This document shows positions 1 to 7,931 of a DNA stretch of 19,696 bases, piece by piece. Position 1 is the stretch's first letter. Every line of letters begins with the position of its first letter. The DNA is taken from assembly GCA_002382445.1 (NCBI GenBank), contig DGAQ01000075.1:1663-21358 (forward strand), read 5' to 3'. Below the pieces are notes generated by a model that worked only from the letters and a program-made list of their open reading frames with translations, was not told where the DNA came from and did no database searches. The position numbers and the translations under genes were made by a program. The stretch comes from Porticoccaceae bacterium UBA4026 (GTDB taxonomy: Bacteria; Pseudomonadota; Gammaproteobacteria; Pseudomonadales; Porticoccaceae).

Positions 1-221
1 TATGCCGCCCCAAGCCAGAATGCAAATAAAGCTGTATGCAGATGCCACTCTACTTCTTGCAATCTGGTCGACCCCATCCCGGGCATTTGATACCCGATTT
101 TTCGTGTCAGAACATCGAAGGCAATGACAAGCATTGTTACTATAAATAACCAACCGACAGCGCCTGAGACGCGATCAAGCAATCTGTCAATCCGGTCACT
201 CACATTAAGCATTGATTCCAT
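1..221 (-). CDS. dctQ: TRAP transporter small permease DctQ, N-terminal part (cut by window edge)
   Basis: Only the first 73 codons lie in the window; the gene continues past base 1. In TRAP transporters the small permease forms the membrane complex with the large DctM subunit and receives substrate from the periplasmic binding protein. A short charged N-terminus (residues 1-22) is followed by a hydrophobic helix (about 23-37) and then the stretch LQEVEWHLHTALFAFWLG. That stretch closely resembles the DctQ hallmark around the LQE.EWH.H motif, just ahead of the second helix. I chose the ATG at 219-221; its ribosome site is weak (GGTG about 4 bases upstream), and in-frame GTG codons just before it are alternatives. 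It lies 78 bases downstream of a DctP gene on the same strand, with a hairpin terminator between them. DctM would be expected off the window. Confidence 0.85.
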   Translation of the reverse strand, partial: MESMLNVSDRIDRLLDRVSGAVGWLFIVTMLVIAFDVLTRKIGYQMPGMGSTRLQEVEWHLHTALFAFWLGAA

Positions 222-249
222 AATCACCACACACCATAAAAAACCATAT

Positions 250-272
250 AAAAAGAGCGGGCATGAGCCCGC
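250..272 (-). terminator. Rho-independent terminator between dctP and dctQ
   Basis: A perfect 6-bp GC-only stem, GCGGGC-ATGA-GCCCGC on the plus strand (257-262 pairing with 267-272), has a 4-base loop. Read on the minus strand it is followed within 2 bases by a run of five T (254-250). It lies 27 bases after the dctP stop and 28 bases before the dctQ start, so it may act as a partial terminator that keeps binding-protein mRNA in excess of permease mRNA. Confidence 0.65.
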
Positions 273-299
273 CCGTAATATTAAGCCGTCAGCGCGACT

Positions 300-1394
300 T
301 TACTTAAGGTAACCATTATCTCGCCAAACAGCAAACTCCTCACGAAATGCCATGTAATTTTCATACACTCGCTTGAATTCCGGATTAATCGCCATTTCCT
401 CTGCTGCCACCTCATCCCAAGCACTCTTAAAGGCCGCTAGAATCTCAGGTTTCCAATAGTGAATTTTAACGCCATGCTCCTCTACCAATTTGGCGAGCAC
501 AGCTGGTTGCGCAAAGTCGCCCTGGGCGAGACCGTCTCTAATTTTATCGCCACAAGCCACTTCTATCACCTTCTGGTGATGTGCGGAAAGACTATTCCAA
601 ATATCGATATTAATGAAAACCCCATTGAACGAGGAAGGCTGATGCCAACCAGGAAAATAGTAGTGCTTCGCCACTTGATACATGCCCGAACTTTGGTCAA
701 TGGATGGCATCGAGAACTCTGTCGCGTCGATAGTTCCCATTTGCAAAGCTTGGAAGATTTCACCACCAGCTAAGAGCTGCGTAGATACGCCCATTTTATC
801 CATAACCTTCGCACCCAAACCGAAGAAGCGCATCTTTAAACCCTTTAGATCGTCAACGCTATTGATCTCTTTCTTGAACCAACCGGACGCCTCAGGTGGA
901 ATCATATGGCACGGAAGATACTTAATGTTATGTGCGCCGTACAACTCATCAGCGAACTTGGAACCATCACCGTAGTAATACCAAGCTAAAAACTCGGTAG
1001 CATTCGGGCCAAAAGGCACCGCGGTAAACATGCTGAAGACATTATTGAAACCTGCGTAATACCCAGAACTAGCCCAAGCCATTTCGACGGAGCCTTTAGA
1101 TGCCGCTGGGATAGCCTCTAACCCTGGCACTAACGCATTAGGCTCATAAAATTTGATGTCTAAAGACCCACCGGACAACACCTTAACGGTTTCGGTCCAC
1201 TCGACAGCACCATCACCAAGAAGTGGCAAGGACGCCGCAAACGCGCTGGCCATTTTTAACTTAACTGTTTCAACCGGAGCGCCCGATCCCGCGTCAACAG
1301 CTGCGGTCGTCGCGACGTCATCTCCCCCACCGCAACCTGTCAAAATAAACAATCCAACACAAGCCGCAGCCAGACCAGCTTTAAATTTAACCAT
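300..1394 (-). CDS. dctP: TRAP transporter substrate-binding lipoprotein (DctP family)
   Basis: This protein captures an organic acid, probably a 2-oxo or hydroxy carboxylate, in the periplasm and delivers it to the DctQM permease. With the start at 1394 it is 364 residues. It has a lipoprotein signal peptide with lipobox LTGC (Cys21), a Gly-rich linker, and then the DctP fold. The stretch LKGLKMRFFGLGAKVMDK (about 184-200), with Arg189 as the expected carboxylate-binding arginine, and the GTIDATEF block (220-227) resemble the TakP/mannitol-chloroaromatic branch of the family. An in-frame ATG at 1406 is possible, but GGGGGAG just before the ATG at 1394 is a clear ribosome site, and the paralog next door has exactly the same length from its start. 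The ligand cannot be named from sequence. Confidence 0.93.
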   Translation of the reverse strand: MVKFKAGLAAACVGLFILTGCGGGDDVATTAAVDAGSGAPVETVKLKMASAFAASLPLLGDGAVEWTETVKVLSGGSLDIKFYEPNALVPGLEAIPAASKGSVEMAWASSGYYAGFNNVFSMFTAVPFGPNATEFLAWYYYGDGSKFADELYGAHNIKYLPCHMIPPEASGWFKKEINSVDDLKGLKMRFFGLGAKVMDKMGVSTQLLAGGEIFQALQMGTIDATEFSMPSIDQSSGMYQVAKHYYFPGWHQPSSFNGVFINIDIWNSLSAHHQKVIEVACGDKIRDGLAQGDFAQPAVLAKLVEEHGVKIHYWKPEILAAFKSAWDEVAAEEMAINPEFKRVYENYMAFREEFAVWRDNGYLK

Positions 1395-1594
1395 AATCTC
1401 CCCCATGCACTTTTGAGTGCTTTTTAACTTTGTCTTTTAGGCCTATTTGAATCGAAACTAACTCACAGCAAACAATTCACTTGAGACCTAACCGTACTAA
1501 AATCATTCTATACTCTTTGTGCGACACTACCATGACTCAGCCTCTCGACCAAGTGGCGGTTTCATACTACAAAATGAAAACCCTTCGAGCCCAC

Positions 1595-2689
1595 CTATCT
1601 TAAATATCCATTATCACCCCAAAGCTTGTAATCCTCTCGGAACTTCGTATAGGAATCATGAACTTTTTTGAAATTAGGATTTTTTGCAGACTCCTCCAAA
1701 ACCACCTCATTCCAAGCAGTACGATACGCATTAAGAATCTCGTCTGACCAGTAATGTATTTTGACGTCATGTTTTTCCATCATGCGTCGCATGGCCGGCG
1801 CCTGAGTAGCCTCACCCTCTGCAATCATTTCTTTCAAAATATAACCACAGGTGACTTCCACAAGTTTTTGATGATGGCTAGACAATGAATTCCAGACATC
1901 GATATTAAAGAACAAGTGTCCCAGTGCTGTCGCCTGATGCCAACCAGGAAAATAATAATGTTTAGCGACTTGGTAAAAACTCGCACTCTCATCGACCGAC
2001 GGCACCGAAAACTCCGTAGCGTCAATGGTGCCTAATTGTAGGGCTTGAAAAATATCTCCACCCGCAAGCAGCTGCGTCGCGACACCTAACTTATCCATCA
2101 CTTTGGCGCCCAAACCAAAGAAGCGCATCTTCATGCCCTTGAGATCATCAACAGAGTTGATTTCTTTCCTGAACCACCCTGACGCTTCTGGTGGTGTAAT
2201 AAAACAGGGCACCGCCCTTATATTATGCTCGGCGTACATCTCATCTGCGAGTTCATTACCACCGCCGTATTGAAGCCACGCCAAAAGCTCATCGGCTGAA
2301 GCGCCAAAGGGAACCGATGTGAAAAAACTAAACGCTAAATCATTGCCCGCATAAAAACCGGAGGTTGACCAAGCCACATCGACGGAGCCTTTAGAAGCCG
2401 CAGGAATGGCCTCCAACGCAGGGACGAGGGCACCAGGTTCAAAAAACTTCACCTCTAAAGAACCAGCAGAGACTTCCTTGATGGTTTCTGAGAAGCGCAA
2501 TCCATTCTTTCCGATCAATTCGAGAGAGCCAGGAAATGCGCTGGCCATTTTCAGAGATACTTTTTTTTGCACTTTGGGTCCGTCCGAAGCCGCAGACTGC
2601 ACATCCTCCGAATCGCCTCCACCGCAACCGCTGATCACTGCCGTCATAACAAAAGACAGCAAGTACGCGAGCCATTTAAACTTTTGCAT
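1595..2689 (-). CDS. dctP: TRAP transporter substrate-binding lipoprotein, second paralog
   Basis: A 364-residue DctP-family binding protein with lipobox ISGC (Cys22), preceded by a good ribosome site (GGGAG, 5 bases from the ATG). It aligns without gaps to the downstream DctP from about residue 44 to the C-terminus. By eye, about 78 of 100 positions are identical over residues 161-260, including Arg189 and Glu226. Differences concentrate in the signal peptide, in residues 250-260 and in the C-terminal third. It is thus a tandem duplicate that has diverged, either for a second ligand or for another affinity. It has its own leader of about 160 bases upstream with inverted repeats. Only one permease gene is visible, so the two binding proteins may share it. 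Confidence 0.93.
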   Translation of the reverse strand: MQKFKWLAYLLSFVMTAVISGCGGGDSEDVQSAASDGPKVQKKVSLKMASAFPGSLELIGKNGLRFSETIKEVSAGSLEVKFFEPGALVPALEAIPAASKGSVDVAWSTSGFYAGNDLAFSFFTSVPFGASADELLAWLQYGGGNELADEMYAEHNIRAVPCFITPPEASGWFRKEINSVDDLKGMKMRFFGLGAKVMDKLGVATQLLAGGDIFQALQLGTIDATEFSVPSVDESASFYQVAKHYYFPGWHQATALGHLFFNIDVWNSLSSHHQKLVEVTCGYILKEMIAEGEATQAPAMRRMMEKHDVKIHYWSDEILNAYRTAWNEVVLEESAKNPNFKKVHDSYTKFREDYKLWGDNGYLR

Positions 2690-2770
2690 TATTTCTCCCA
2701 GAATCGATTTAATGTCTTGATGGAATCTACAATCACAAACCCCCGAAAGTGGACCCGCCGCTTATTAACC

Positions 2771-2825
2771 AGTCTTATTTGCGAAGACTCTAGCACAGTT
2801 TTTTCGCCCAGCATCCACGGCGAAA
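2771..2825 (-). promoter_or_regulatory. Candidate promoter/operator region upstream of the first dctP paralog
   Basis: Two inverted repeats lie in the gap between the epoxide hydrolase stop and the binding-protein start. One is AGTCTT-7 bases-AAGACT (2771-2776 with 2784-2789). The other is TTTCGCC-10 bases-GGCGAAA (2802-2808 with 2819-2825). Between them, on the minus strand, TGCTAGAGT resembles an extended -10 element that overlaps the first repeat, which is where a repressor site would lie. No good -35 hexamer is visible. Neither repeat is followed by a T run in either direction, so terminators are less likely. Confidence 0.25.
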
Positions 2826-2849
2826 GCAACCCCTAGCATACCCAATCTT

Positions 2850-4007
2850 TCATCGGAAAGGCTTAAAGAATTGACGAATATCCTTCACAAGCAGATCTGG
2901 TTGCTCTAAGGCAGCGAAGTGCCCCCCTTGATCGCACTTAGTCCAACTTTGGATATTAGAATAAAACAGCTCGGCTACCGAACGCGGCGGAGATAGGATT
3001 TCCTTTGGAAATTCGATATATCCGGTAGGCACATCAACAGTTTTTCCGATTGGAATAGGCCATGGGCTGTGCATTCTGGCGTAATAGGGCCAAAACGAAG
3101 AACCAATAGCGCCCGTAATCCAGTAAAGCATGATGTCAGTGAGCATTGTGTCACGACCAAAATAACCATCTAGATCACCCCGATGGTCAGTCCAGGTATG
3201 AAACTTCTCAACCAACCAAGCCGCCAAACCGACAGGGGAATCGGTCAAGCCGTAAGACAGCGTCTGTGGTTTCGTCCCCTGAATCCACTGATAACCAGTC
3301 TCATCTTTCAAAAACTTATTCAGTTGCGCGAGGAAAATAGCTTCTTCCGGAGTCGGATTCTCGACAATACTTGAATCCCTGCGCACAGCAAGAAAGTTAA
3401 GGTGTATCGCTCTCAACAATTCCGGATAGGCAAAACCCATGCGGGAGGTTACAAAGCCACCCCAATCTCCTCCTTGCGCAACAAAAGAGTCAAAGCCCAA
3501 TACTTTCGTCATCAACTCAGCAAACGCATCTGCAATCTGCTCTACTGAAAAACGAGCTTGGCCTGGTTGGTACGAGAACGTATAGCCGGGTAAAGACGGC
3601 GCAATAACTGTGAAGGAGTCCGCCGCAGATCCGCCATGCGACAGAGGGTCAGTAAGCATCGGCAATATCTTATGGAACTCATATACAGACCCTGGCCAAC
3701 CATGCGACAGCAGCAATGGCAAGGGGTTTTCCCCTTTCCCCTCTTCATATATGAAGTGCAAGTCAATACCAGCGACCCTGGCCTTGTATTGTTTAAAACG
3801 ATTGATGACCCCCTCATGCGTTCGCCAGTCATATTCATTGGCCCAGTACGCACAAAGGTCTTTTAAATATCCCAAATCCGTCCCGTAGGCCCAATTGTTA
3901 TCGGGGATTTCATCTGGCCAGCGCGTATTCTCCAATCGCCGCCTCAAGTCAGTTAAAACCTCATCAGGAACCGAAAGCGTAAATGGTGTCAGCAGCTTAT
4001 TGAGCAT
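2850..4007 (-). CDS. Epoxide hydrolase with EHN N-terminal domain (alpha/beta hydrolase)
   Basis: A cytoplasmic hydrolase that opens epoxides to diols through an alkyl-enzyme ester. The 385-residue protein has an N-terminal EHN-type region (about 1-110, beginning with FTLSVPDEVLTDLRRRL), as in juvenile-hormone/microsomal-type epoxide hydrolases. It also has the oxyanion motif HGWPGS (102-107), the nucleophile Asp181 in GGDWGG, and the catalytic His363 in GGHFAALEQP. A cap-domain tyrosine in the stretch WPYYARM (roughly 300-310) could activate the epoxide. I chose the ATG at 4007, with GGGA 9 bases upstream; a TTG at 4022 would add five residues. The length is typical for the family. It lies alone between short gaps on the same strand as its neighbours. 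The substrate is unknown. Confidence 0.9.
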   Translation of the reverse strand: MLNKLLTPFTLSVPDEVLTDLRRRLENTRWPDEIPDNNWAYGTDLGYLKDLCAYWANEYDWRTHEGVINRFKQYKARVAGIDLHFIYEEGKGENPLPLLLSHGWPGSVYEFHKILPMLTDPLSHGGSAADSFTVIAPSLPGYTFSYQPGQARFSVEQIADAFAELMTKVLGFDSFVAQGGDWGGFVTSRMGFAYPELLRAIHLNFLAVRRDSSIVENPTPEEAIFLAQLNKFLKDETGYQWIQGTKPQTLSYGLTDSPVGLAAWLVEKFHTWTDHRGDLDGYFGRDTMLTDIMLYWITGAIGSSFWPYYARMHSPWPIPIGKTVDVPTGYIEFPKEILSPPRSVAELFYSNIQSWTKCDQGGHFAALEQPDLLVKDIRQFFKPFR

Positions 4008-4171
4008 ATGGATGTATCCCAAGATTCAAAAAGAGTTATTTTAACGAAAAGTCCTTCCCGAAAAAACTGACGACAAGCAGGATAAGGTGCATAACGAGTA
4101 AATGTTGACGATTTCTAATCGTTGAACAACGCTATGTCGCCGAGCTTGCTGGCAAGCAAGCGCACAACAAA

Positions 4172-4771
4172 CTATTCGCCCGTATCGGAATCGCAGGCCT
4201 GACCCTGAGAGTAAGCCACTCTTATTTGGCTACCAACAATTTCTAAGAAACGTTTCTGAAGCGCATAAGCCTCCTGCTCACGTCGGTACCAACGTTCACA
4301 CTCCCTAACGTCTACCAGCTCTTTGTTCATATCCTGCACATAGTGAACAAGTTCATGTAATAACACTGAACGTGCGAAGACATTCGTCTCAGGCTCCATC
4401 GATTCATCAAGATAAACACCTTCCCCCGCCCGATAAACCGCAAGGGCGCCGCATGGCTTCTGGCAAGCATATTGCTGCACCAAAGAGCCCGGAACCTTTC
4501 TTATTAGAGGATGTGTCTCAGGTATCCGATATTTGGTGATTTGATCAAGCGCGGCAAGGAGATCCGACACAAGCCTATCGGTAGGTATATGTTCCGTTTG
4601 GCCCAATGTTTGACTCAGATCTCGCCCGCCATCGGAAGGATAATTACTGTAGACACCCGGAATTTGGGACGTCGTCTCCTCTGCCGCCACCGCGCTCGAT
4701 ATAGCGCATCCGATAACAGACAAGCCCGTCAATAACCAAGCACCAAGCCGTCGATATCTGACTGATGTCAC
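4172..4771 (-). CDS. Exported zincin-like putative metallopeptidase (DUF6647-like)
   Basis: A 199-residue protein with a basic start and a hydrophobic segment (about 9-29) ending AVAA-EE, a likely cleavable signal peptide, so it should act in the periplasm or outside the cell. The motif HELVH (139-143, in LLHELVHYVQ) is an HExxH zinc site. Downstream, the segment REQEAYALQKRFL offers Glu165 or Glu167 as third ligand, as in gluzincin-type domains such as DUF6647. Cysteines at 103, 107, 158 and 190 could form disulfides. Translation appears to begin at a GTG (4771) with no clear ribosome site; it lies 22 bases after the stop of the Sel1 gene, so coupling is likely. Protease activity is inferred from the motif only. 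Confidence 0.7.
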   Translation of the reverse strand: MTSVRYRRLGAWLLTGLSVIGCAISSAVAAEETTSQIPGVYSNYPSDGGRDLSQTLGQTEHIPTDRLVSDLLAALDQITKYRIPETHPLIRKVPGSLVQQYACQKPCGALAVYRAGEGVYLDESMEPETNVFARSVLLHELVHYVQDMNKELVDVRECERWYRREQEAYALQKRFLEIVGSQIRVAYSQGQACDSDTGE

Positions 4772-4793
4772 AAGATGTTATCTTTTCTTAACA

Positions 4794-5675
4794 CTAGATA
4801 CGCGACTCGCCTTCATCCAGGCTTTTCTGAGGCTCTTGAGGTGCTGTAAATTTTTTCAGGACATCCAAACGACCGATGGCTTCCTGTCGTTGAGCATCCG
4901 TTAATTGGCTCACGATCGAGCGAGCTTCCCGCTCAGAAAACCCAAGACTATCCTGGTCTTGCGGGTCCAACATCAGGCTCGAAACCTGATACCACGCCAG
5001 CGCTTCAACAAGATCTTTCTTAGTCCCCGAGCCGTCTCGATACAATCCACCCAAAGACAACATTGAGTAGGGGTCGCCCAACTCAGAACCCAACAAGAAC
5101 CATTCGTGTGCGGATTCAAAACTTTGATCTAAGCCTAGGCCAGATTGATAAAGTGCCCCAACATTATAATGAGCGAGTGGGTCTCCCGCATCTGCTGCAG
5201 TTTTATACCAAGTCATTGCCAAAATATAATCTTGCGTAACACCATCTCCAATTTCATAGCAATCACCAACAGAGTTCATAGCCCAGGCATTACCTCCTAT
5301 TGCCGCCTTTAGCCACCAATCAAAAGCCTGTTTAATGTCTCTTTCAACTCCCTGTCCATTGGCGTATGCCAGGCCAAGATTGTTCATAGCAAGGAGATAG
5401 CCCCGATTAGCCGCTGCCGTCCACCACGTCACCGCCTCTTCAAAACTTTGCTTCCCCTCGTAACCTGTAGCCCACAACAATCCGACATTATTCATCGCCT
5501 TCACGTCCCCCCGCTCCACAAGCAGGCCCAGATTGTGTGGGTCAAGCATATCCTTATTCGACTCGATATCCGTGAAGGTTTCAGCTCGGGGCTGCGAGAG
5601 TTCATCCGCGTGTAATCCAGAACTCAACCCAAGAAAAAGACTCAGCAGGCCGATCACAAAATATTTACGCTTCAT
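4794..5675 (-). CDS. Exported Sel1-repeat (SEL1-like) protein
   Basis: A 293-residue protein with a signal peptide (MKRKYFVIGLLSLFLG..., likely cleaved after LHA). About five to six tandem Sel1-like repeats of roughly 36 residues follow. They are recognisable from recurring blocks such as AMNNVGLLWATGYEG, AMNNLGLAYANGQGV, AMNSVGDCYEIGDGV and AHYNVGALYQSGLGL, each with an A..WW or W.. helix partner. Such alpha-solenoids are usually protein-protein scaffolds. The C-terminal part (about 235-293) is charged and non-repetitive. I chose the second ATG (5675), which has AGGA 6 bases upstream; the ATG at 5687 would extend the signal peptide by four residues. It is followed after 22 bases by the zincin-like peptidase gene, so the two are probably made together and may interact. 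Confidence 0.88.
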   Translation of the reverse strand: MKRKYFVIGLLSLFLGLSSGLHADELSQPRAETFTDIESNKDMLDPHNLGLLVERGDVKAMNNVGLLWATGYEGKQSFEEAVTWWTAAANRGYLLAMNNLGLAYANGQGVERDIKQAFDWWLKAAIGGNAWAMNSVGDCYEIGDGVTQDYILAMTWYKTAADAGDPLAHYNVGALYQSGLGLDQSFESAHEWFLLGSELGDPYSMLSLGGLYRDGSGTKKDLVEALAWYQVSSLMLDPQDQDSLGFSEREARSIVSQLTDAQRQEAIGRLDVLKKFTAPQEPQKSLDEGESRI

Positions 5676-5721
5676 ATCTTTCCTCATTTAAAGTCTAATT
5701 CATACTCCAAATCACAACAGG

Positions 5722-6585
5722 CTAGCCGAGAAAGAATGGCACGACCTCCTCGAGCAACTCTTCGGGAGCCTCCTCCGGGATAAAATGACCACACGGCAGA
5801 GATTTACCAATGACGTTGTCCGCTTTTTCTTTCCAGGTATCCACCACATTAAACAAAGAGTCCATCTTGCCAAACTGACCCCATATGGTATAGACCGGAC
5901 AAGAGAGTTTAGTTCCTAGATCTTTTTCATCATCCTCATAATCGATCGTTGCTGCTGCTCGATAATCCTCTAACCCACAACGAATGGTTCCAGGCAAAGT
6001 AAATGCTCTTAAGTACTCAGCGAATAACGCATCATCGATCGCATCTGGGCGCCAACTGAGCGAGAGGAACATCGACTGAAGAAACGGCTCAGCACTGTTT
6101 CTGATCATAATTTCCGGAAGATCTGGCGCTTGAAAATAAAACCAATGCCAGTAGGCAGCCGCTAGCTCTCGCCCCATCTGGCTGAAAACTGTGTGGGTCG
6201 GAACGATATCCAAGACCACTAGTTTTTCAACTCGGTCTGAGAAATCAAATGCCAAACGATGCGCAACTCGAGCACCTCGGTCATGACCCATAACATAAAA
6301 TTTTTCATGCCCTAGTTCAGTGGCCAAACAGGCGATATCTTTGGACATCGTTTTTTTGTCAAATCCAGAACGTGCCTTCTCTGAGTCTCCGTACCCTCTC
6401 AAGTCAGGAATAATTAAATTAAAGTTCTTCATCAAATGTGACGACACCTTATGCCACATCTGCCCTGTTTGTGGATACCCATGCAGCAGAACCAAAGTAG
6501 GACCATCGCCTCCCGTCCAAACGTTCATTCGAATACCGTTAGCACGAACCGTTGAACGACTCATTCCCACCATAAAATCAGACAT
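5722..6585 (-). CDS. Fluoroacetate/haloacetate dehalogenase-like alpha/beta hydrolase
   Basis: A 287-residue alpha/beta hydrolase whose landmarks match the fluoroacetate dehalogenase family. It has oxyanion motif HGYPQT (35-40), nucleophile Asp102 in GHDRGAR with the carboxylate-binding Arg103 and Arg106, charge-relay Asp126 in VLDIVPT, the halide-pocket pair His147-Trp148, Tyr208 in LEDYRA, and catalytic His267 in CGHFIPEEAP. Enzymes with this set hydrolyse haloacetates to 2-hydroxy acids (fluoroacetate to glycolate) in the cytoplasm. Close relatives also include epoxide hydrolases, so the physiological substrate is uncertain. I kept the ATG at 6585 (GAGAG about 8 bases upstream); an in-frame ATG at residue 8 is an alternative. 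It lies 56 bases downstream of an aminotransferase gene and 46 bases upstream of the Sel1 gene start. Confidence 0.85.
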   Translation of the reverse strand: MSDFMVGMSRSTVRANGIRMNVWTGGDGPTLVLLHGYPQTGQMWHKVSSHLMKNFNLIIPDLRGYGDSEKARSGFDKKTMSKDIACLATELGHEKFYVMGHDRGARVAHRLAFDFSDRVEKLVVLDIVPTHTVFSQMGRELAAAYWHWFYFQAPDLPEIMIRNSAEPFLQSMFLSLSWRPDAIDDALFAEYLRAFTLPGTIRCGLEDYRAAATIDYEDDEKDLGTKLSCPVYTIWGQFGKMDSLFNVVDTWKEKADNVIGKSLPCGHFIPEEAPEELLEEVVPFFLG

Positions 6586-6641
6586 CCCGATCTCTCTCGT
6601 AATTACTAAGCATTAATTGTACTCACACACTTCATTTAACT

Positions 6642-7844
6642 TCAGCCACCCAAATAAGCTCTTATTCTACGGACTCCTTCAGCGAGTACAGCTATCGGCT
6701 TGGGGTAAGAAAAACGAATATGCTCACTCGCTCGATTAACGCCAAAGTCTAGCCCAGGGGCCACAGCCACACCTGCATTCTCGAGTAAATCCTGACAAAA
6801 CCCGAAGCTATCCTTCGTGAATTTACTGCAGTCAGCGTAAATGTATATCGCGCCCATTGGATCAATAGGGATCGTGAAGCCGATATCTTTAAGCTCAGCC
6901 AATAAAAAATCTCGTTGCTCTTGATAGCGTATACGATACTCCTCACACGCTTTAATAGTTTCGGGATGAAATGCGGCGACTGCAGCCCTCTGAGCAACGT
7001 CGGGACTTGAAATATATAAGTTTTGGGCAAGTTTCTCAAAATCATCGACATACTCCTCTGGCAAAACGGCCCAACCCAATCGCCAACCCGTCATCGCGAA
7101 ATATTTAGAAAAGCTATTAATCACAAATAAATCATCTCCCAATTCAAGCGCAGATGAAAGCTCTTCCCCATACGTAAGTCCGTGATAAATCTCATCAACA
7201 ATTAAAACCCCTTGATTTACTTGAACCACGCGATGAATATCTCGCAAAACGTCTTTTTTAATCAAGGTGCCTGTCGGATTAGAAGGGCTGGCGACCATAA
7301 CCCCCACGGTTCTCTCCGTCCAATACCGCTCGACCAACTCTGCAGTTAACTGATAATCAGTATCGGGGCCAACAGGAATCAATGTGGATCGGCCCTCCAT
7401 AGCCGAGACAAAATGGCGATTACACGGGTAGCTTGGATCCGGCATGAGAATTTCATCTCCTGGCGACAAAAGCACACCCATGGTGAGCAGTAACGCGCCA
7501 GATGACCCCGTTGTGACCGCAATACGTTTTTTAGAAATATCGAGACCGTATCTGTCTCGGTACCATTGAGATATTGCTGAGCGCAACTCATCACTGCCAA
7601 GCGAAGGTAAGTAACGCATACGGTCCGCGCGGAGCGAACGAACCGCCTCATCAACAATCAGATGAGGCGTTGCGAAATCAGGCTCACCAACCGCCAGATT
7701 CACTATATCCACTCCTGCGGCCTGAAGTTCCATGGCACGCGTGATGACGCCCACCACATAAAACGGCTCGATATGCCCTAACCTTGATGCTTTTTTTAAC
7801 TGTGATTCATTGCCCAAAGCCTTCGCATGGTCCATATTCATCAT
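6642..7844 (-). CDS. Class I/II pyridoxal-phosphate aminotransferase
   Basis: A 400-residue cytoplasmic aminotransferase of the aspartate/aromatic fold type I family. Visible landmarks are the substrate-loop start VGEPDF (52-57), NPTG with Asn189, Asp217 and Tyr220 in DEIYHG for the cofactor ring, the Schiff-base Lys247 in SFSKYFAMTGWRLGW, and an arginine in IRFSYPKP near 380 that would bind the substrate carboxylate. It moves an amino group between an amino acid and a 2-oxo acid; the pair cannot be named here. The start at 7844 is the first of two adjacent ATGs, with GAAG 7 bases upstream. It heads the minus-strand group reading toward the dehalogenase-like gene and diverges from the PanE-family gene, with an 87-base shared control region. 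Confidence 0.92.
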   Translation of the reverse strand: MMNMDHAKALGNESQLKKASRLGHIEPFYVVGVITRAMELQAAGVDIVNLAVGEPDFATPHLIVDEAVRSLRADRMRYLPSLGSDELRSAISQWYRDRYGLDISKKRIAVTTGSSGALLLTMGVLLSPGDEILMPDPSYPCNRHFVSAMEGRSTLIPVGPDTDYQLTAELVERYWTERTVGVMVASPSNPTGTLIKKDVLRDIHRVVQVNQGVLIVDEIYHGLTYGEELSSALELGDDLFVINSFSKYFAMTGWRLGWAVLPEEYVDDFEKLAQNLYISSPDVAQRAAVAAFHPETIKACEEYRIRYQEQRDFLLAELKDIGFTIPIDPMGAIYIYADCSKFTKDSFGFCQDLLENAGVAVAPGLDFGVNRASEHIRFSYPKPIAVLAEGVRRIRAYLGG

Positions 7845-7931
7845 CTTTTCACTTCAAATATATAATTGTACTCGTCGATAGCACTAATCTAAGATTCGAA
7901 CACATATTGTTCTATTTTTCTGGGGAAAAGA

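Noticed and set aside
1407..1425. Terminator-like GCACT-TTTG-AGTGC followed by five T on the plus strand
   Set aside because: No plus-strand gene reads into it; on the minus strand it falls in the leader just before the dctP ribosome site, where it has no T run. A translational hairpin is possible but only 5 bp long.
4108..4122. Hairpin ACGATT-TCT-AATCGT in the gap between the epoxide hydrolase and peptidase genes
   Set aside because: AT-rich short stem without a T run; could be chance in a 160-base gap.
4144..4161. Hairpin GCTTGC-6 bases-GCAAGC after the zincin-like gene, considered as a terminator
   Set aside because: No T run follows in the minus direction and the loop partly competes in pairing; not called as a terminator.
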